In this document: positions 37,801 through 52,800 of the stretch, piece by piece
How positions within the stretch are numbered: the first letter of the stretch is position 1
Layout: each line of letters begins with the position of its first letter
Assembly (NCBI GenBank): GCA_007258455.2
Contig: VDFB02193867.1
Span: forward strand, 572,421,057-572,485,056
Reading direction: 5' to 3'
Source of the DNA: Sequoia sempervirens
Lineage: Eukaryota; Streptophyta; Pinopsida; Cupressales; Cupressaceae
Length of the DNA: 64,000 bases
Notes under the pieces: generated by a model
Told to the model about the DNA's origin: nothing
Database searches by the model: none
The model's input: only the letters and a program-made list of their open reading frames with translations
Translations under genes and position numbers: made by a program

Positions 37801-40800
37801 CAAAATGTAAAATTTGTGTAATATGTGCTTTTTCCTTTGTACTAGATTTCAACATAAGTTAAGCTTGATCACACTCCACAAGAATGAACAAACAAGTCAA
37901 TCACTTTAATAATATGCTAGACTTTGAATACTTCAATAGAATGAAGCATCACTCATTATTCTTCTCTATCAATTACACTATCATCCTTAACTAGCATGAG
38001 CAAAAGTGAGACAAAACACTCAATTCCTCCAACTCATGATGTACAAAATATCTAATCATAGGGAGACATCTTCTTGACATGCTCTCATTTCTTGATTGTT
38101 GTAAACCTCCTTGTCAATGATGTCATACTCCTCGCTCTCTCCCCCAAGGGCCTGCAGTGATAGCTTGATGCTCTAACTTGATTTCACAAGCTTGAGGAAT
38201 TAACAATGAACCTCAATAAAACTAAGGTTATGATCAACACTAATAGGAACACACTTTCCAAGTTCCAACTCTCTTATAAAGGGGAGATAATTGAGATGAG
38301 AACATCTTACATCTACTTGGGCATTCAGTTTCTTAGACATCCCTTCAACCTAAGGCTTGAATCTTAATCGGACCTTTGCAAGGGTTACACATCTCTTTAT
38401 CTTAGAACGACAATGTTTCCAAATACACTTACAAGATATCCCTTCTAAAATGCACCTCTTTGATGTAGTCATTAGATCCATAGTTTTCTATGGTTTTGAG
38501 GCTTGGGGTCCCGACTTGGGGATAGCTAACTAGGCCCGAATTGAGAGGGTCCAAACCCTCATGTTGCAACATTTGATTTGATGCAGCAAATAGCCCCATA
38601 GTGTGTCCAAGCCAAGTTTGATTCCCATCCCCTACAATTCTAGTGTCTTCTCAAGCTCATTTTCCACATTCATAGATTTAGATCTTTTGGTGGTTATGCT
38701 TCTAGGTATATGAGATCAAAGATACCACTACTTAGCTCTCTATTCATTTAAGAGGATTGCCTCTTTTGGTCTGATTAGATGTTGTCAACATTACGCTAAG
38801 GCAAATTCACTCTTTTAATCCATCAACATCTCTATCAATCAGCTCCCCCCTTTTCATTATTTCTTAAACACCCCTCCTTTCCTTTTGCCTTCCTCAAAGG
38901 TGGTGACCATTTGAGCTATCAAAGATGATGTCTACTAGCAACATATCTAGTTCACTTGGACCTATCCTCGTTCACCTCTCAATTTCAAGCTCACTATCTA
39001 CATCAATCATTTCCCACAAATCATGGATGGCATTAGCATTCAACCTAACTAATTCTAATAGCATTAGCTACATGGGTTGAGGATCCCCATCAAGCAACTA
39101 AGAGTGTGTTCCACTTCCCACTAGCTTTGAATCAAGATAGACCATCACATCCCATGTAAGGACTTGATCTACCAATTTTGCTCCCTCTAAGAGGTAAAGA
39201 TGGAATACTTTATTTTCTATTGCCCCATATAGTAGTTAGTACAAGATATGAGGGGAGATACCATTGCTTGTATGGAGACTCTAATGACTCAATATCTACT
39301 TTCTTCCACTATCTGTATCAATGCTTGGCTCTTTTCTCTAAGGAGGTTATTACCCTCAAGCACAAGGCCTTGCAAGGGGCCACTATAGCCACCAAGTTGA
39401 TCACCTCATTATTTTGACCTATTGCGGGTATAGGTGGCATTCAATGCCCTCGAGATAGCACAAATTTTCCCATAGTTGATGACAAATCAATGAGATAGCA
39501 TACTTCTACACACACTACCTTTGCACACATTTAGACTATAGTACCCCACCTCTCTCACCCAAGGCACCACATTGTTGCGTCTAAATCCCAATTAAGGTCT
39601 CATATTCAAGCACTTGTCACCAATGTCTTTCCCACATCCAACAATGTCTTAGATGTGGGAAGGTCTTCAAACATGGATGTTAGGCAAGGTTCAAAAAAAG
39701 TTTCTAGATAATACTCTTGGCACCTCCCCAAGGCCATCCAACTAGGTTTTCTTTACCCTGGACATTTAACACAGACATCATTAGAGCTTGTATCACCAGC
39801 TTCATTGTTATTGGAAAGGGTATGCTTCTCTTCTAGTGATAGAGATTACACCCAATTCACTGAACATTCTGGCATCCTTGGTTGAACTTTTTTTGGCAAT
39901 GAGTCCTCTCTCTTGGATTTTTGGACTATTTGTAGACTAGTTCAAGTCATCTTCTTAGTCTCATGGACTCTTTCCTATCTAACAAGCCCAGGGTTCTTCG
40001 TTCATCAAATCATGTTTATGTTTTGTTTTTCTTTTAGATGTCTTTTAGTTTGTATCTTCTTTGGAGCCTCTTTTTGGCTCCCTCTTGTTATAGAGTCTAG
40101 TTGCTTTTCAAAGACCCATTGACCTATTGTTGTCACTTGTGGACATTAATATAATTTGTTTCTTTCTTTCCTTCTTAAGATTGTCCAACCTAAGCCCCTT
40201 ACTTGTGGACATACTCCTACGTGATGAGCACATAGTTATACTAAGAGGGGGGGCAATCATTATAACAACAATCTTTTACTTTTCAAAACTTAATCAACCA
40301 CAGCAGTAATACTCTAGAACTTAATCATCCACAGCAATAACACACATGCAAGATCTAGCAATTAAGAACACAGGAAGAACACACAATTTACGTGGAAACC
40401 CTTGTGGGAGAAAACCACAGCAAAATAATCTTCTTCGTAGGCAACAACCTACTTCTCTTACAAACTTCTTTTGCAGGCACCAACCCACTGGAGACACCAA
40501 TCCCCACAACCGAGCATCAACTCAGCAAAAGACACCAATCTCTTATTTCAATAGGCACCAACCTACAAATCTTTCAATGGATGATTTGTCTTCACAAGAT
40601 CTGATTCTAGATACACTTCACTTCACAAATCTGAATAATATATATATATATAATTTTCTTCGTAGGCAACAACCTACTTCTCTTACAAACTTCTTTTGTA
40701 GGCACCAACCCACTGGAGACACCAATCCCCACAACTGAGCATCAACTCAGCAAAAGTCACCAGTCTCTTATTTTGATAGGCACCAACCTACAAATCTTTC

Positions 40801-43800
40801 AATGGATGATTTGTCTTCACAAGATCTGATTGTAGATACACTTCGCTTCACAAATCTGACTTTAAATACTGTAATTATTTCCTTCACAAGTCTAATGCAC
40901 TGTCCTTCCTTCACAAATCTGTTGGCTACTTCTTCACATATACTTCTGCCTTAATGTCTGCTATAGTAAACTCAAATCTGCTCATAAAACCTTTAAACAT
41001 ATGATCAAAAATCCTCCATAAATCTGACCATAAACTCTTCATAAAATCTGCTCATGTTCTTCAAATAAATTTGCACACATATCTCATATAGATCTGTATT
41101 ATATTCTTCAATAAGAATCATAAATATTCTTCATACTTTCTGGCCTTTTGGTCTGTTTAAATCTGCTCAATATACAAAAATACTCAATGCTTACTTGCTT
41201 GCAAAACCTCCCAACAATCTTCTTTTATATCATGCAAAGGAAGGCGACTTTTTGAGAGTATGACACTTCACAATGCTTGCAACTCTTTTTATATATATGC
41301 ACCTTTTCACCAACCTTGGGCACACTACTTATGGGTCAGTCTGTATAGAAAAATTAATTTTATTTATTTTTGAATAATCCAAAGAGGGTGCCACACTAGG
41401 AGGGGTCGGCCCATACTTAATAAATATTTTATTTATTTTAATTTTAAATTCTCCAATGAGGCGCTTCTCACAAAAACTTAACCAATCGCCCATTTGACCT
41501 TATATCTTTGCTCAAAAATGTCTCATGAAACTGATCCAAATCACCTTAAATATGCCACTCCAATATGCTGATATGAATTGCTCCAATGGGAGGATAAGAC
41601 ATTGCTACTTTGACATCCATTACAAGATCTAGCAATCTCCAACACTCGCTTTGACATAAATGATAAGAAACATTGCCAACAATCTTGTCTATACACCTTT
41701 GACATCAATGACAAACTATCCATGCCCCTTTGACATCAATGACAATATTTCCAACACTATGAGCATTATTGGATCATGCACTGGCCCTTTCGCAGTGGTA
41801 GATGATAATGTCACTGTTTCTCTTGCCCTAAACATCGCTGCAGACATGTAGCATTGTTGGTTTCTTGCCCTAATCTCTTGCCTTCATTCCCCATGTTTCA
41901 CTGAGGACTACCCCTGACAGAGCTATTTGTGCTCGTATTTATATTTTCACTGCTTGGGGTTTTACTGATTCGGGGATACTTTTCTTGAAGTGCTTTGTGT
42001 TTAGTTACTCTCCTTGCTCTAGTATTTATCTAATGTGATTCACCTATTCTTTGAGTCTCATTTGCCTGTTTTTAAATTGCCTGTTGACATTAATGTAATT
42101 TATTTCTTGCTTGCTTGCAATTCCCTAGACACTCACATGTTTGCAAAAGCTGCTTCTTTCATGTTCACTAATACCCATAAAATTGTGTTCTACAGCTTTT
42201 CTCATTTTGCTTGTCAACCTCTCAAACAAAGCTCCACACTCCTCTCTAAAAAAGTTCTAATTTTAGAAATTCCATAACAGAGCTCTTAATGAGAAAAAGC
42301 AGATTAATTTTCATGTCTCATAGAAACTAAAAAGATTGGTTATAAGTTGATTGTGAGCCAATTTATCTGCTATCTTTATTACAGCCACACCCCACTTTTC
42401 TTCGATAAGCCTAAGGCCACAGACTAAGTTTAAGTAGCAACAAATGACATCCTAATAGTTGTATGTTACACAGAAAAATACTTTCAATTTGCTATAAACA
42501 AACACAAGACCTAGGGGCAAACAAACACCCTATTCAAACTCAAACTGTACAAACAGTTCTATCAAACCAAACTCACCTCTTCAAACCCATTTGTCATTTC
42601 ATGAAGTTTTCCTATGTTAATGGAGCATGGAAGCAAGGTAGTCAGATTGACATCTATTGAAAAATGCAGGCAATGGGATCAGCAGATGGACAAAACTGTC
42701 TATGCAGTACAATTTTTATGGCTCTTAGCATACAATCAACTTGGTGAAGTTCATACAGATGGAATTCAAAATATGCAAAAATCTCCTCCATCTGTAGCAT
42801 AGTAGACTGTTGCCTTGATCAGAATTTAAGGAAAGCAAATGACAAAGCTTCAATAGTATCTAACCAAACAATCATTTCTCTAGCCATATAGACAGTTCAG
42901 TTAGACTGAACAAATGTTTCATCATCTCATCATGGCAAATTAATCTCATCCAATCATTTGCTGCTACCATTGGCATATGATAACAGGATTTTCTTTGAAA
43001 ACATATCAGGGCTTGTATAAGCCAACATGATCTCTTTCTCCATATACACATGAATACTTTTTGAGTTTTTTCTTTTAAGCAGCATAAAAATCTCATCCTT
43101 GGGTTGCACCACACAAATAACTGGAGATAGAAAGTAATCAGTGCAATAAGAGGCAGCATAGAAAAGAGTATTATTAAGATATTAATAATTCTTATAAACT
43201 AGATATAAAGGAAACCTTCGCAACTCCAAGCTAGATATAGCTCTTATCAACAATCTTTAATGCTGTCACCCTCAAAATCTTCTAGAGGAAGTTCTATTAC
43301 CTTCACAAACCTGAGAATGTTAAAAAATATATATACTAATTCTAAACTCAGCTACAGAAACTAATAAAAGCGCACCAAGAATACACTGACACGGGATTTG
43401 AGAAGTTATGGTTTTGGGAATATCATTTAATGGAGGAAGATAGAGACTTAAAAGACATAAAATGCTGCAACCACCATCCCAAATCTAAAACATGATATTC
43501 GATAGATTTTAAGATAATCAACAGAACTTTGTATTTTCACATCACAAAAGCAACATACAAGTGACAGATAATCCGAAGCTAACCCTGGGCTTGCAAAATT
43601 CATAACTGGCTGCATAACAGCGCATGCTAGAAGTTCTCGGGCAAGGCATCGAACAAGAGGGCACTGAGCTTCCTGAGGTCTTAAGACAATAGCAACTACT
43701 CCAGCCATTAACTGCCTAAGAACCTGAAGTACATTGCAACAAAATCAAATTAAATTGTAAGAAAAATGAATGTAAAAACTAAATCAAAACCAGTGGATAA

Positions 43801-46800
43801 GGCTTTCCTCTTCTTACCTTGTACTCGTTCTCTGGAGAGATTAACGCAGGGTGCAATTCCTTTGTAGCAGCTAAACATCGTTTCAGTCTTTCATCCCTTT
43901 CTTCAGATGAGAGAGTGCGCATAACATCTCTTCCAATGGAAGCTTGATTCTTCCTAAAGAGTTCTATATGACTCCCAATCAAATCCACCATATCCCTAAA
44001 TATGGAAGGTAATACAAAATTTTAATAAAGTGTCAATTTCTCCTACCTAGACTAGAATATAATAAAGAGCTTGGAAGCTACCAAAGATAATAATGGATCA
44101 CCTGGTCAGTAAATCAATCAGATTGATACGTTTAATCCTCTGGGATATCTCCCCAAATACATCATTTATAAGAAATTTGATCTGGTCTGGAACTTCATGG
44201 TCGGGAGTAATTGAAGAATACCACAGATCTGTGACAAACTCTTGCACAATCTTCTGGGTAAAATCATCCACTGCCACTTGAATAACTGGTGAGTCAATCT
44301 TCCTCTTCCATCTCAGGGAGGCCCGTGCAGGAAAAAGAAGTGGATCATGAGGAGACAATTGCCTCTGTTTGAGATGAGAAAGATACGATGGCTGAGAAAT
44401 CACTGGACTCCTCCTATGAATTTCCAGCTCAAGGGAGAGGTACCGAAATAATGCAATAATGATGAATGATATTGGAACATTTAACCAGACCAAATTACTT
44501 GTCACTGCCACAATACAAAGACAAATCAGTCAACAATCACCAACCAAAATAGAACACTGAATCTGCAAACAAATTTCTAGAATAATGTGGAGCTCATCTG
44601 ACTCTGTCCAATAACTATGTGGAAAACAGAACGGAAACAAATAAGTGATCTCATTATCTTAAGTCTCATCTTATGCTTTGTAAAACATTTTCTTCTAGGG
44701 ATAAATTTAGGAACCTGCAATTGCTAAGCTATTTTTAAGTGAACATTGGAAAACCTAAGTATACTGGCAGCTGTGAAAAATCTCTTTCCATTGACATTCC
44801 TACTTCATATTCTATAATCAACATGATTATTTCCATTTCACAAGAGTCTTGTATGTAGTAAAATAAATAAATGCTTCTGAAAGAACACTCTTATTAGAAC
44901 CTCCATAATATGATAAGAAAGACGGAAAGGTCACTAGAAATCTACTTGTTAGATGTGATGTTGAAGAAGTAAGAAGCATCAATAGAAGATAAGAGGCTCA
45001 TTGTAAAATGTAGAGGAAACCATTGTGGACAAATCTAGTGCATTCGCCAATGAGTTAAGCAATGCCCATCAACTAAAATGGCTTATAAGGATACACTGGT
45101 GATAGCTCAAGTAGGTGGATTCCAAGGGTCATAATACAGAATTTGAACACCATAAATTTATAACATAATGTGCATACACTATCTCCATAGCTTAAATGAT
45201 ATTATACACAAACGAAACACTTTATTGCTCCTTCATTTTCATACATTCTCAATTTAGATATTAAAAGATTTGTTTTTTAGAAGACCATGAATCCTAATAT
45301 TGAGCTCAATTTCATTAATGGTACTCAATTTGAGGAAGCAAAGAGTTACAGGCCTGAGCAATTACATTGATGGGTTGATGAAGGCCCTCACTAAGATGAA
45401 TGGAATTCCACATCATGAGGTGCAGGGAATGAACAATAGGATGGTGAGGGTGGTAGCACCACAAACATCATTCAAGATTGAAGGTTGATGTTCAATTGAA
45501 TCAATTCCATGAAGGGGGATGTGATGCTAACATTTTGAACGGTTACTGAAGCAACTAGAGGACTCTAGTGTGTATAAAGTCAAAGAAAGAACAAAACAAT
45601 TTCTAGTTTGCATATAGGAAAGACACTGAGATGGCAATATTACCACCAAGAGAAAGAATAAGGCTTGCAAGCCATACATCCAAATTCCGATTATAGGCCA
45701 TCTTTTTGGGTACTTCACCCAATGGTCTAGGGGTAACAGTGAAGTATGTTAGAGAGCTTCAAAGTTATATCCAAAGGGAATGGAAGCTCATGGGTGTGAT
45801 GAGGATGGATGAAGCAAGCAAAAAATCTTTTTCCATTGCGTTGAAAGAAAAAAGCAACAAAAGGCTCAACACAAATTTGTATTGTACACATTGTAAGATG
45901 GAATTGGATGCTCATTTGGATGGAAACTGCTAGAAGTTACATTTCAATTTGGGGCCAAACTGTCATAGTAAAAAGTGGGAGAATGTTAAAAGCAAGGAAC
46001 ACTTCCGATGTGGATGACAAGGTGACATTATTGTCATCAGAGAAGACAGCAATGGCAGATCAAGCACCACAGATTGAAGGGGAAAGGACAAAGCTCTTCA
46101 ACATTAACATTCAAGTGTACAATAAAGTAAATCCAGTATCTGATTCGGATTCACAGAGTAATTTTGTCACCAAAGAATTGGTGCACAGGCATGGAGTGGA
46201 AGCATATAAATACCCTAACCCATATCCATTGGGCAGGCTAAATAAGGATGCCAATATGCAAAACGGTTAGCAGTGTAAAATCAAGTTTGCTACTCGAGCA
46301 AAGTACATTTATAAAATTCAGGGCGCCATTGCACCATTGGACATATATGATGTTGTGTTTGGAGGTAGTTATATGTGAATATAAGAGATGCCATCTTCAT
46401 GAGAAGGGACCAGCTTCAATTGACCAAAGATGGGCATGTATTCATTGTCAATGCACATAAGGAAAAATCCCAGGGTTCAGCTGAGGATAGGGAAAAGAGA
46501 ATGAAAGTTGCAAGCGAACATCAAGTGGCCTCATATTCAAAGAATGAAGAGGAAGAATCCACATAGGTTATGGTGAAAGGCCTATACCTTGTTTTCCTCC
46601 ATACCTCAGCCTTTGTGGGACCAAAAGCAGGTGTGATCCATAATGAATCATTAGTTAGTCCCATTTGGCAATGTTTTCAGTTTTAGTATAATAATTATGA
46701 GAAAGTAGCACAAGGGTTCATATGCTCAAACGTCAGTAACAAATTGGATGTGTGGAGGACCAAAAAATTAGGCAACTCAATTAAAAAATTGCTGGAAGGA

Positions 46801-49800
46801 AGTTTTTAAGTTTTTTGAATGTGGGTCCATTTCATTTATGTATGATGAGTGTAGGAAGAGATTGGAAGCAATTTGAGAGAAGATACAGCTCTGTTATCGA
46901 CCATTGTACTATTGTAAGCAATACTTGTTGTAAATCAAGAAGAGGTGGCCTAGTGACTTTCTCCATGGAAAACTTGAACTTCTCTGTCACATTCAGTTTG
47001 TTTATATTTAGATTTCAGTTCCACATTTCCTTTATGTTTATTTCCTTTATTATGCATGTAGTTGAATGCCTTACAATGTATGCGGCATTAAAAACCATTC
47101 TAGTCAGCAAGTTCAATTGATTTTTGTAATCACTTCCATGCTGGTGAGTCGTTATTGAGCTACCCGATGCTGTTATGGATCAGAAAAGGAATCTCACGAC
47201 CAATATTTGAGTTAGAAAAGAAGAATTTATTTTGCTACAAAAGAAGAATTTTATTGCTACAAAATAAGTATTTGAGAAGGTGCAACATTTTGTTTAGCAA
47301 CCTGTTAAATCATTTATTTAGGCCTCAAACTTCAAGTATTTATGCTGTGTATTTTAATCCTCCAAGTCCAAATAAAGCTTATGAAATACAGATGAAAAAG
47401 AGTGAAATGTATGCAGATTAAGAGACAGTGGTTGTGGGCTATGAAATGTAAGCATATCAACCTACTCATACAATCATCAATGTCCAATCAGATTGGGTAA
47501 ACCCCCTTCATCCAATACACACAGGTGAGACTATCGGAACTTTGATGTTTTCCAGGCTGGGATGTGTCCTCCCACAATTAGGTGTAGTCCACAGGTCATC
47601 AGGATCACCTGCTCGAATGACCATTGGATATCCTACACTGGAAATTTATCTTAAGCTGAACTTTGAACTCAAGTGTCCTAATAAGAGTGGTTTAGTATTT
47701 GAGTAATGGGATTCACCAGTTCAATTAAAAAATTTGTTGCATTAGGCTTCTGGTAAGCAATACTAATTAAAGGACTACACTGGCTTCACATCCATTGAAT
47801 TGAAAATTGCTTTGATTGAATTGTCATGCTTCATCATTCAACAACGACTATTCAATTAAACTAGATGGACAAGTCATGCATGAACCTTCCATTTTCCTGA
47901 TGGCAAGCTTAAGCAATGCAAAGTCAACAAACTCAAGCCATACTCCTTGAATTCATACATGCGTTCCAAACATGTCATGCATGAACCCTCCATTTTCCTG
48001 ATGACAAGCTTAAGCAATGCAAAGTCAAAAAACTCATGCCATACTCCTTGAACTCATACACAGACCAAACATGTGCATCTTTTGTCATCCTTGATACAAT
48101 GAAGCCAGTTGTCTAGCTCATACAAATACTTCAGTAATTATTTGGCTTTACCATGTCCCATAGCTGTAATAAAACAATACTGTTGTGATTCCATACCATC
48201 CATGTATCAAGAGAAGGCTGGGTTCACAGTCCCTCACCACACTTCTGCCTCTGCTGATCGAGCTCATTGATGCTGGAAGGTCAATCCAATCTAAGAAAAA
48301 CAAAACCTGTGAGGGCAAGTAAATAGTAGAGTGAACTGGCAGGGCAATGGAAGTCCTAGATTTAAGTCCTGGCTGGTCAACATTCCATGCACTCTATGGA
48401 TAGGAAGAAGAGGTTCAAGGTGTGAACCCTGTTTTTTTTAACATTAAGGCAAGAAATATTCAAACAACAACAAATTAAAAAGTAGGTCTGCTGGTCTTAA
48501 AAAGACTCATGGCACACCAATTCCAGAAAATCAAGAAAATCCAGATGGACTGAAAATAGACAATCAACAAGTGAGGAGGAACCCTCCAAACCCCATAGAC
48601 AGGGCATTAGCAGTTGTTCCCCTTAAAATTGTACATGCTTTGAGTGTCAAAGGTAACGTTTGCCTTCATGTTATAAAGGCTAAACTAGTAGGAAAACCAT
48701 TTGAAACAAATAGCAAGAATAGTGTTAACCATAGGAGACTAAAAAGGAAGAAGACAAGAATGAGCCCACCAGCAAGAATCCAGAATCTAGGGAGACATTA
48801 TAGTCAGCATTCACAAGAACACTAAAATCTCTACTCATGTCCCAAGCAGGGCAATCCTGATCATTTCCAGTTTCAACCTTGATATCATTCTAGTTAAAAG
48901 ATGATTTAGCCAAGAAATCAGCAACCTGATTTCCTTCCCTTCTAGTATGGTTCCACTTAACAAGATTGAAACAACAAATGAGGGCATTGATGTCTTTCTC
49001 ACATTCATTCAACTGCCACTACTGAAAGTGAGATGACGACTGCTATTTAGAGTGATTAATAAAAAATTTAGTGTCATATTCCAAAATAATATCATTAAAA
49101 TGCTTTAGCATTGATTCTAAAAAGCTTGGAAAATGGCCATAGCCTCAACAGAATTATTGGAAACAACACCAAGACTACTAGCAAACCAGAACTTAATCTT
49201 ACCATTATGGCATGACAAGCACCTCCCATGCCAACATTTCTAGGATTGTCCTTTGAAGCTCCATCAATATTAATTTTAACTAAGCTCAGAGGAGGATGTT
49301 CCCATTTGATAAGTTGATATTCCTGAGAGCTATTATTAGAAGAGGCTGAAGAGAGAGAAACCATGAGAATATCAAGTTTCACCAGAACTATAAATTCCCA
49401 CCAAGAACTCACTTGATAATCCTGAATCCAAACTTGACGAGTTTCTTTCAAATTCACCATAATTCTTCCCCAAACCTAACTAATATGCCTAGTAGTAGTG
49501 CTATTGAAAATCCTCTAATTGCATCTCTACCAAATATTCCAACAGATTAAACCATGACCAATATTATGCAACATATTAAGGGCTTCTAGCTTTAAAGAGG
49601 TTTGCAGCTGATTCACAAGAGTCCTGGATAGAATTATTACTATTCCATGAAATTCTCATCATATCACACCATAAATAGTTAAGGAAAGTGGCAAAGGGAC
49701 AGGCTAAAAGGAGATATTTTCAGTTCTCTTCATCTTTAAGTCAGAGGATACATTGATTCAAACCAAGAACACCACATTTTTGAAAGTTATCATCATGAAG

Positions 49801-52800
49801 AAATTTATTTAAAGCTGCTAGCCACACGAAAGCAGTAACCTTTGGCCAACATTTAGGATGCCAATTCCAAAGCTTAGAGTTCTTAACTTTGAGGTTTTTT
49901 GCCAAAATAATTTTATAACCAATTTGCACTATGTAAATCCCAAAACCTCTCAGTCCCCATCCAAGGAAGTCAGAATGCCTTTATAAAGAGACCTTTCAAG
50001 ATGCTAAAATATGAACTAATTAGTCAATGAGAAGAGGGAATTGTTGACCTAGTCAAAGATCTTTAGGTTTGCATTTCCAAATCCTCACATCATCCTACAT
50101 GACATCAGTAAAAATCGGAAACATAACTACAAAAAACTTCAACACATTTATAGTTTAAATAATAGAGATCAAGACTATGTTGGTCCCACACATCATCCCA
50201 AAAAAGAGCAAGGTCACCCTTCCCAACAATCCAGAAGAGGCCAACCTTAATTAGATTTCTTCCCCCCTTCATAGCCTTCAATATCTAAGAATCCTAGGAA
50301 TGAAAGTATGATTCTCCAAATTGATGTACTCAAGCTTAAACATTCTCCCCCATAAGCCCCAGTCCTCCACACACCATCTCCAATACAATTTGGCAGCAAA
50401 TGCATATTGTTAAGGAGGAAAGATCTCGTACCGTATTTGCCTCTCTCTTTAAGCTGACACAGTTTATCCCAATTAACCAAATGCCATTTCTTTTTCTTAG
50501 AATTTGCTTCCCAAAGAAACTTTCTCATTCTATGGTCCAAATCATGAAGGATGCCTTTTGGTGCTACAAGAGCAACAAATCTAGAAATCTAGAGAGCTTG
50601 AATCACAACTTTGAGAAGGACGTATGGCCAGCCAAAGAGAGTACCCATGTATCCATTGACTAATATGATGTTGAACAAAATCCAACATAACATTCCAATC
50701 TTTTTTCCAAGGCAAGTAGGAGAAATAGGGAGACCCAAATATTTGAAAAGAGAAGCAACCTAGAAATGAAGAATATTAGCAGTTTGTTCCTAAAGATGAA
50801 GGTTTGTATGGAAGAAAAAAACTTGAGACTTTCGTTTGTTCAAGAGTTGACCAAATTCACTAACATAAATGTCAAGAGCTTGCATAGGAGCAGTAGCTTC
50901 CAGAAGAGTTCCATTGCCCCATCAAACAAGTGGCATCCACAAAGTAAAGATGGGTGAGTGGATCCATACCTTGCACAATGTGAAAGCCAAAAAAAGATTT
51001 GGAACACCTGAGGTGTTTTAAAAACAGCAGAGGGAGAACCATTTGTAATCATAGAAAAAGGAAAGATGTAGAAGGCCATGACCTATTGAATCTAGTTATC
51101 ATCAAAACCAAAAGAACATGTGATATCTTCTAGAAATTCCAACAAACCCTATCATAAGCCTTAGAAAGATCAAGTTTCATGAGCATAGAACTTTTCTTGT
51201 TAACATGCATAGAATGAATAGCCTCCTAGACAATAACAATACCATCAAGGATTTGGCATCCTTGTACAAACCCTTTGTTCTAGGGAAATGATTGAAGGAA
51301 GGAGTCATTTCAACTACTTAGCAATAGTTTTGGAAAATATCTTATAGATAGTATTGCATCAAGCAATAGGTCGGACATCAAAAAAATTCAAAACATGACC
51401 TTTCTTAGGAATTAGGGCATGAAAAGAGTTATTAAGATCTTTTACCATTTGTTTTGAAGTATGCAATTCCTCAAAAGCCTCCAAAATGTCATCTTCGACA
51501 ATAGCCCAAAAAGCTTGAAAGAACTCAATAGGAAATCCATCTAAACCTAGGGTTTTAGCTTTCTTCATCATAAAATTCACTTGCTCTGGTTCATCCATGG
51601 AAATAGGGCCGATGAGGAAAGAATTATTTTGAGGGCAGATGAGTCTTAGATGTAGTTCAAAATGATATATCTATGATAAGTCTTGGATGCAGGTCAGACA
51701 TCAAAAAAATTCAAAACATGATCTTTCTTAGGAATTAGGGCATGAAAAGAGTTATTAAGATCTTATAACATTTGTTTTGAAGTATGCAATCCCTCAAAAG
51801 CCTCCAAAATGTCATCTTCAACAATAGCCCAAAAAGCTTGAAAGAACACAATAGGAAATCCATCTAAACCTAGGGTTTTAGCTTTCTTCATCCTAAAATT
51901 CACTTGCTCTGGTTCATCCATGGAAATAGGGCCACTGAGGAAAGAATTATCTTGAGGGGAGATGAGTCTTGGATGTAGGTTGGACATCAAAAAAATTCAA
52001 AACATGATCTTTCTTAGGAATTAGGGCACGAAAAGAGTTATTAAGAGCTTTTAACATTTGTTTTGAAGTATGCAATTCCTCGAAAGCCTCCAAAATGTCA
52101 TCTTTGACAATAGCCCAAAAAGCTTGAAAGAACTCAATAGGAAATCCATCTAAACCTAGGGTTTTAGCTTTCTTCGTCATAAAATTCACTTGCTCTAGTT
52201 CATCCATGGAAATAGGGCCACTAAGGAAAAAATTATCTTGAGGGGAAATGAATCTTGGATGTAGTTCAAACTGATATATCTATTATCAAAAGAGAAATCG
52301 ATGAGGGCTTTGAACAATCCACAAAAGTGAGAAACAAGCTCTAATTGGATATCTTGAATGGATTCAATCTTGAACCCATCCTCTCTTTGGATCTCCTTGA
52401 AAGCATTAACATGTTTTTGCACCACAATAGAGTAGTGGAAGAAAGAAAAATTCTAGTCCACTGCCTATAACCATTTAGCACAAGATTTTTGTCACCACAT
52501 GATTTCCTCCTGAAGCTCGGCCTTTTCTAATTCATTTTGGAGTGTAGAATGCTAAGTTAAGAATCCTTACTTAGGCCCTATTCCTAAATATGGCATTGGA
52601 TCCCCACCAACTTAGAAAAAATATTCCTTTTCCTTTGCATAATGTTACCGCATGAGGAAAGATTCCAATATTTTAGTTTTTGTTTGACAAAACATAGTTT
52701 ACGAAACTAAACATATAAAGCCATTCCATGATGAGGTTTATCTGCCTACCAAAAAAATCTAATCTTTGCTTCCAAGCCATCTTCTTTTAACCACGTGAAT

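Larger units (their letters stand above)
3687..43583 (-). other. giant intron 4 (39.9 kb)
   Basis: Bounded by the donor at 43583 (GTTAGC) and the acceptor at 3687 (TTCAG). The joined codon restores Gly-Phe-Ile-Asn in the PXA domain. Its length comes from stacked insertions, many with clear target-site duplications. The stretches 7760-9090, 37147-38150, 39400-40216 and 41762-43583 hold nothing I can identify with confidence. Confidence 0.88.

Noticed and set aside
42872..43159. 95-codon minus-strand frame upstream in intron 4
   Set aside because: No splice sites in the required phase, no recognisable domain, and the PXA domain runs directly from exon 4 to exon 5.
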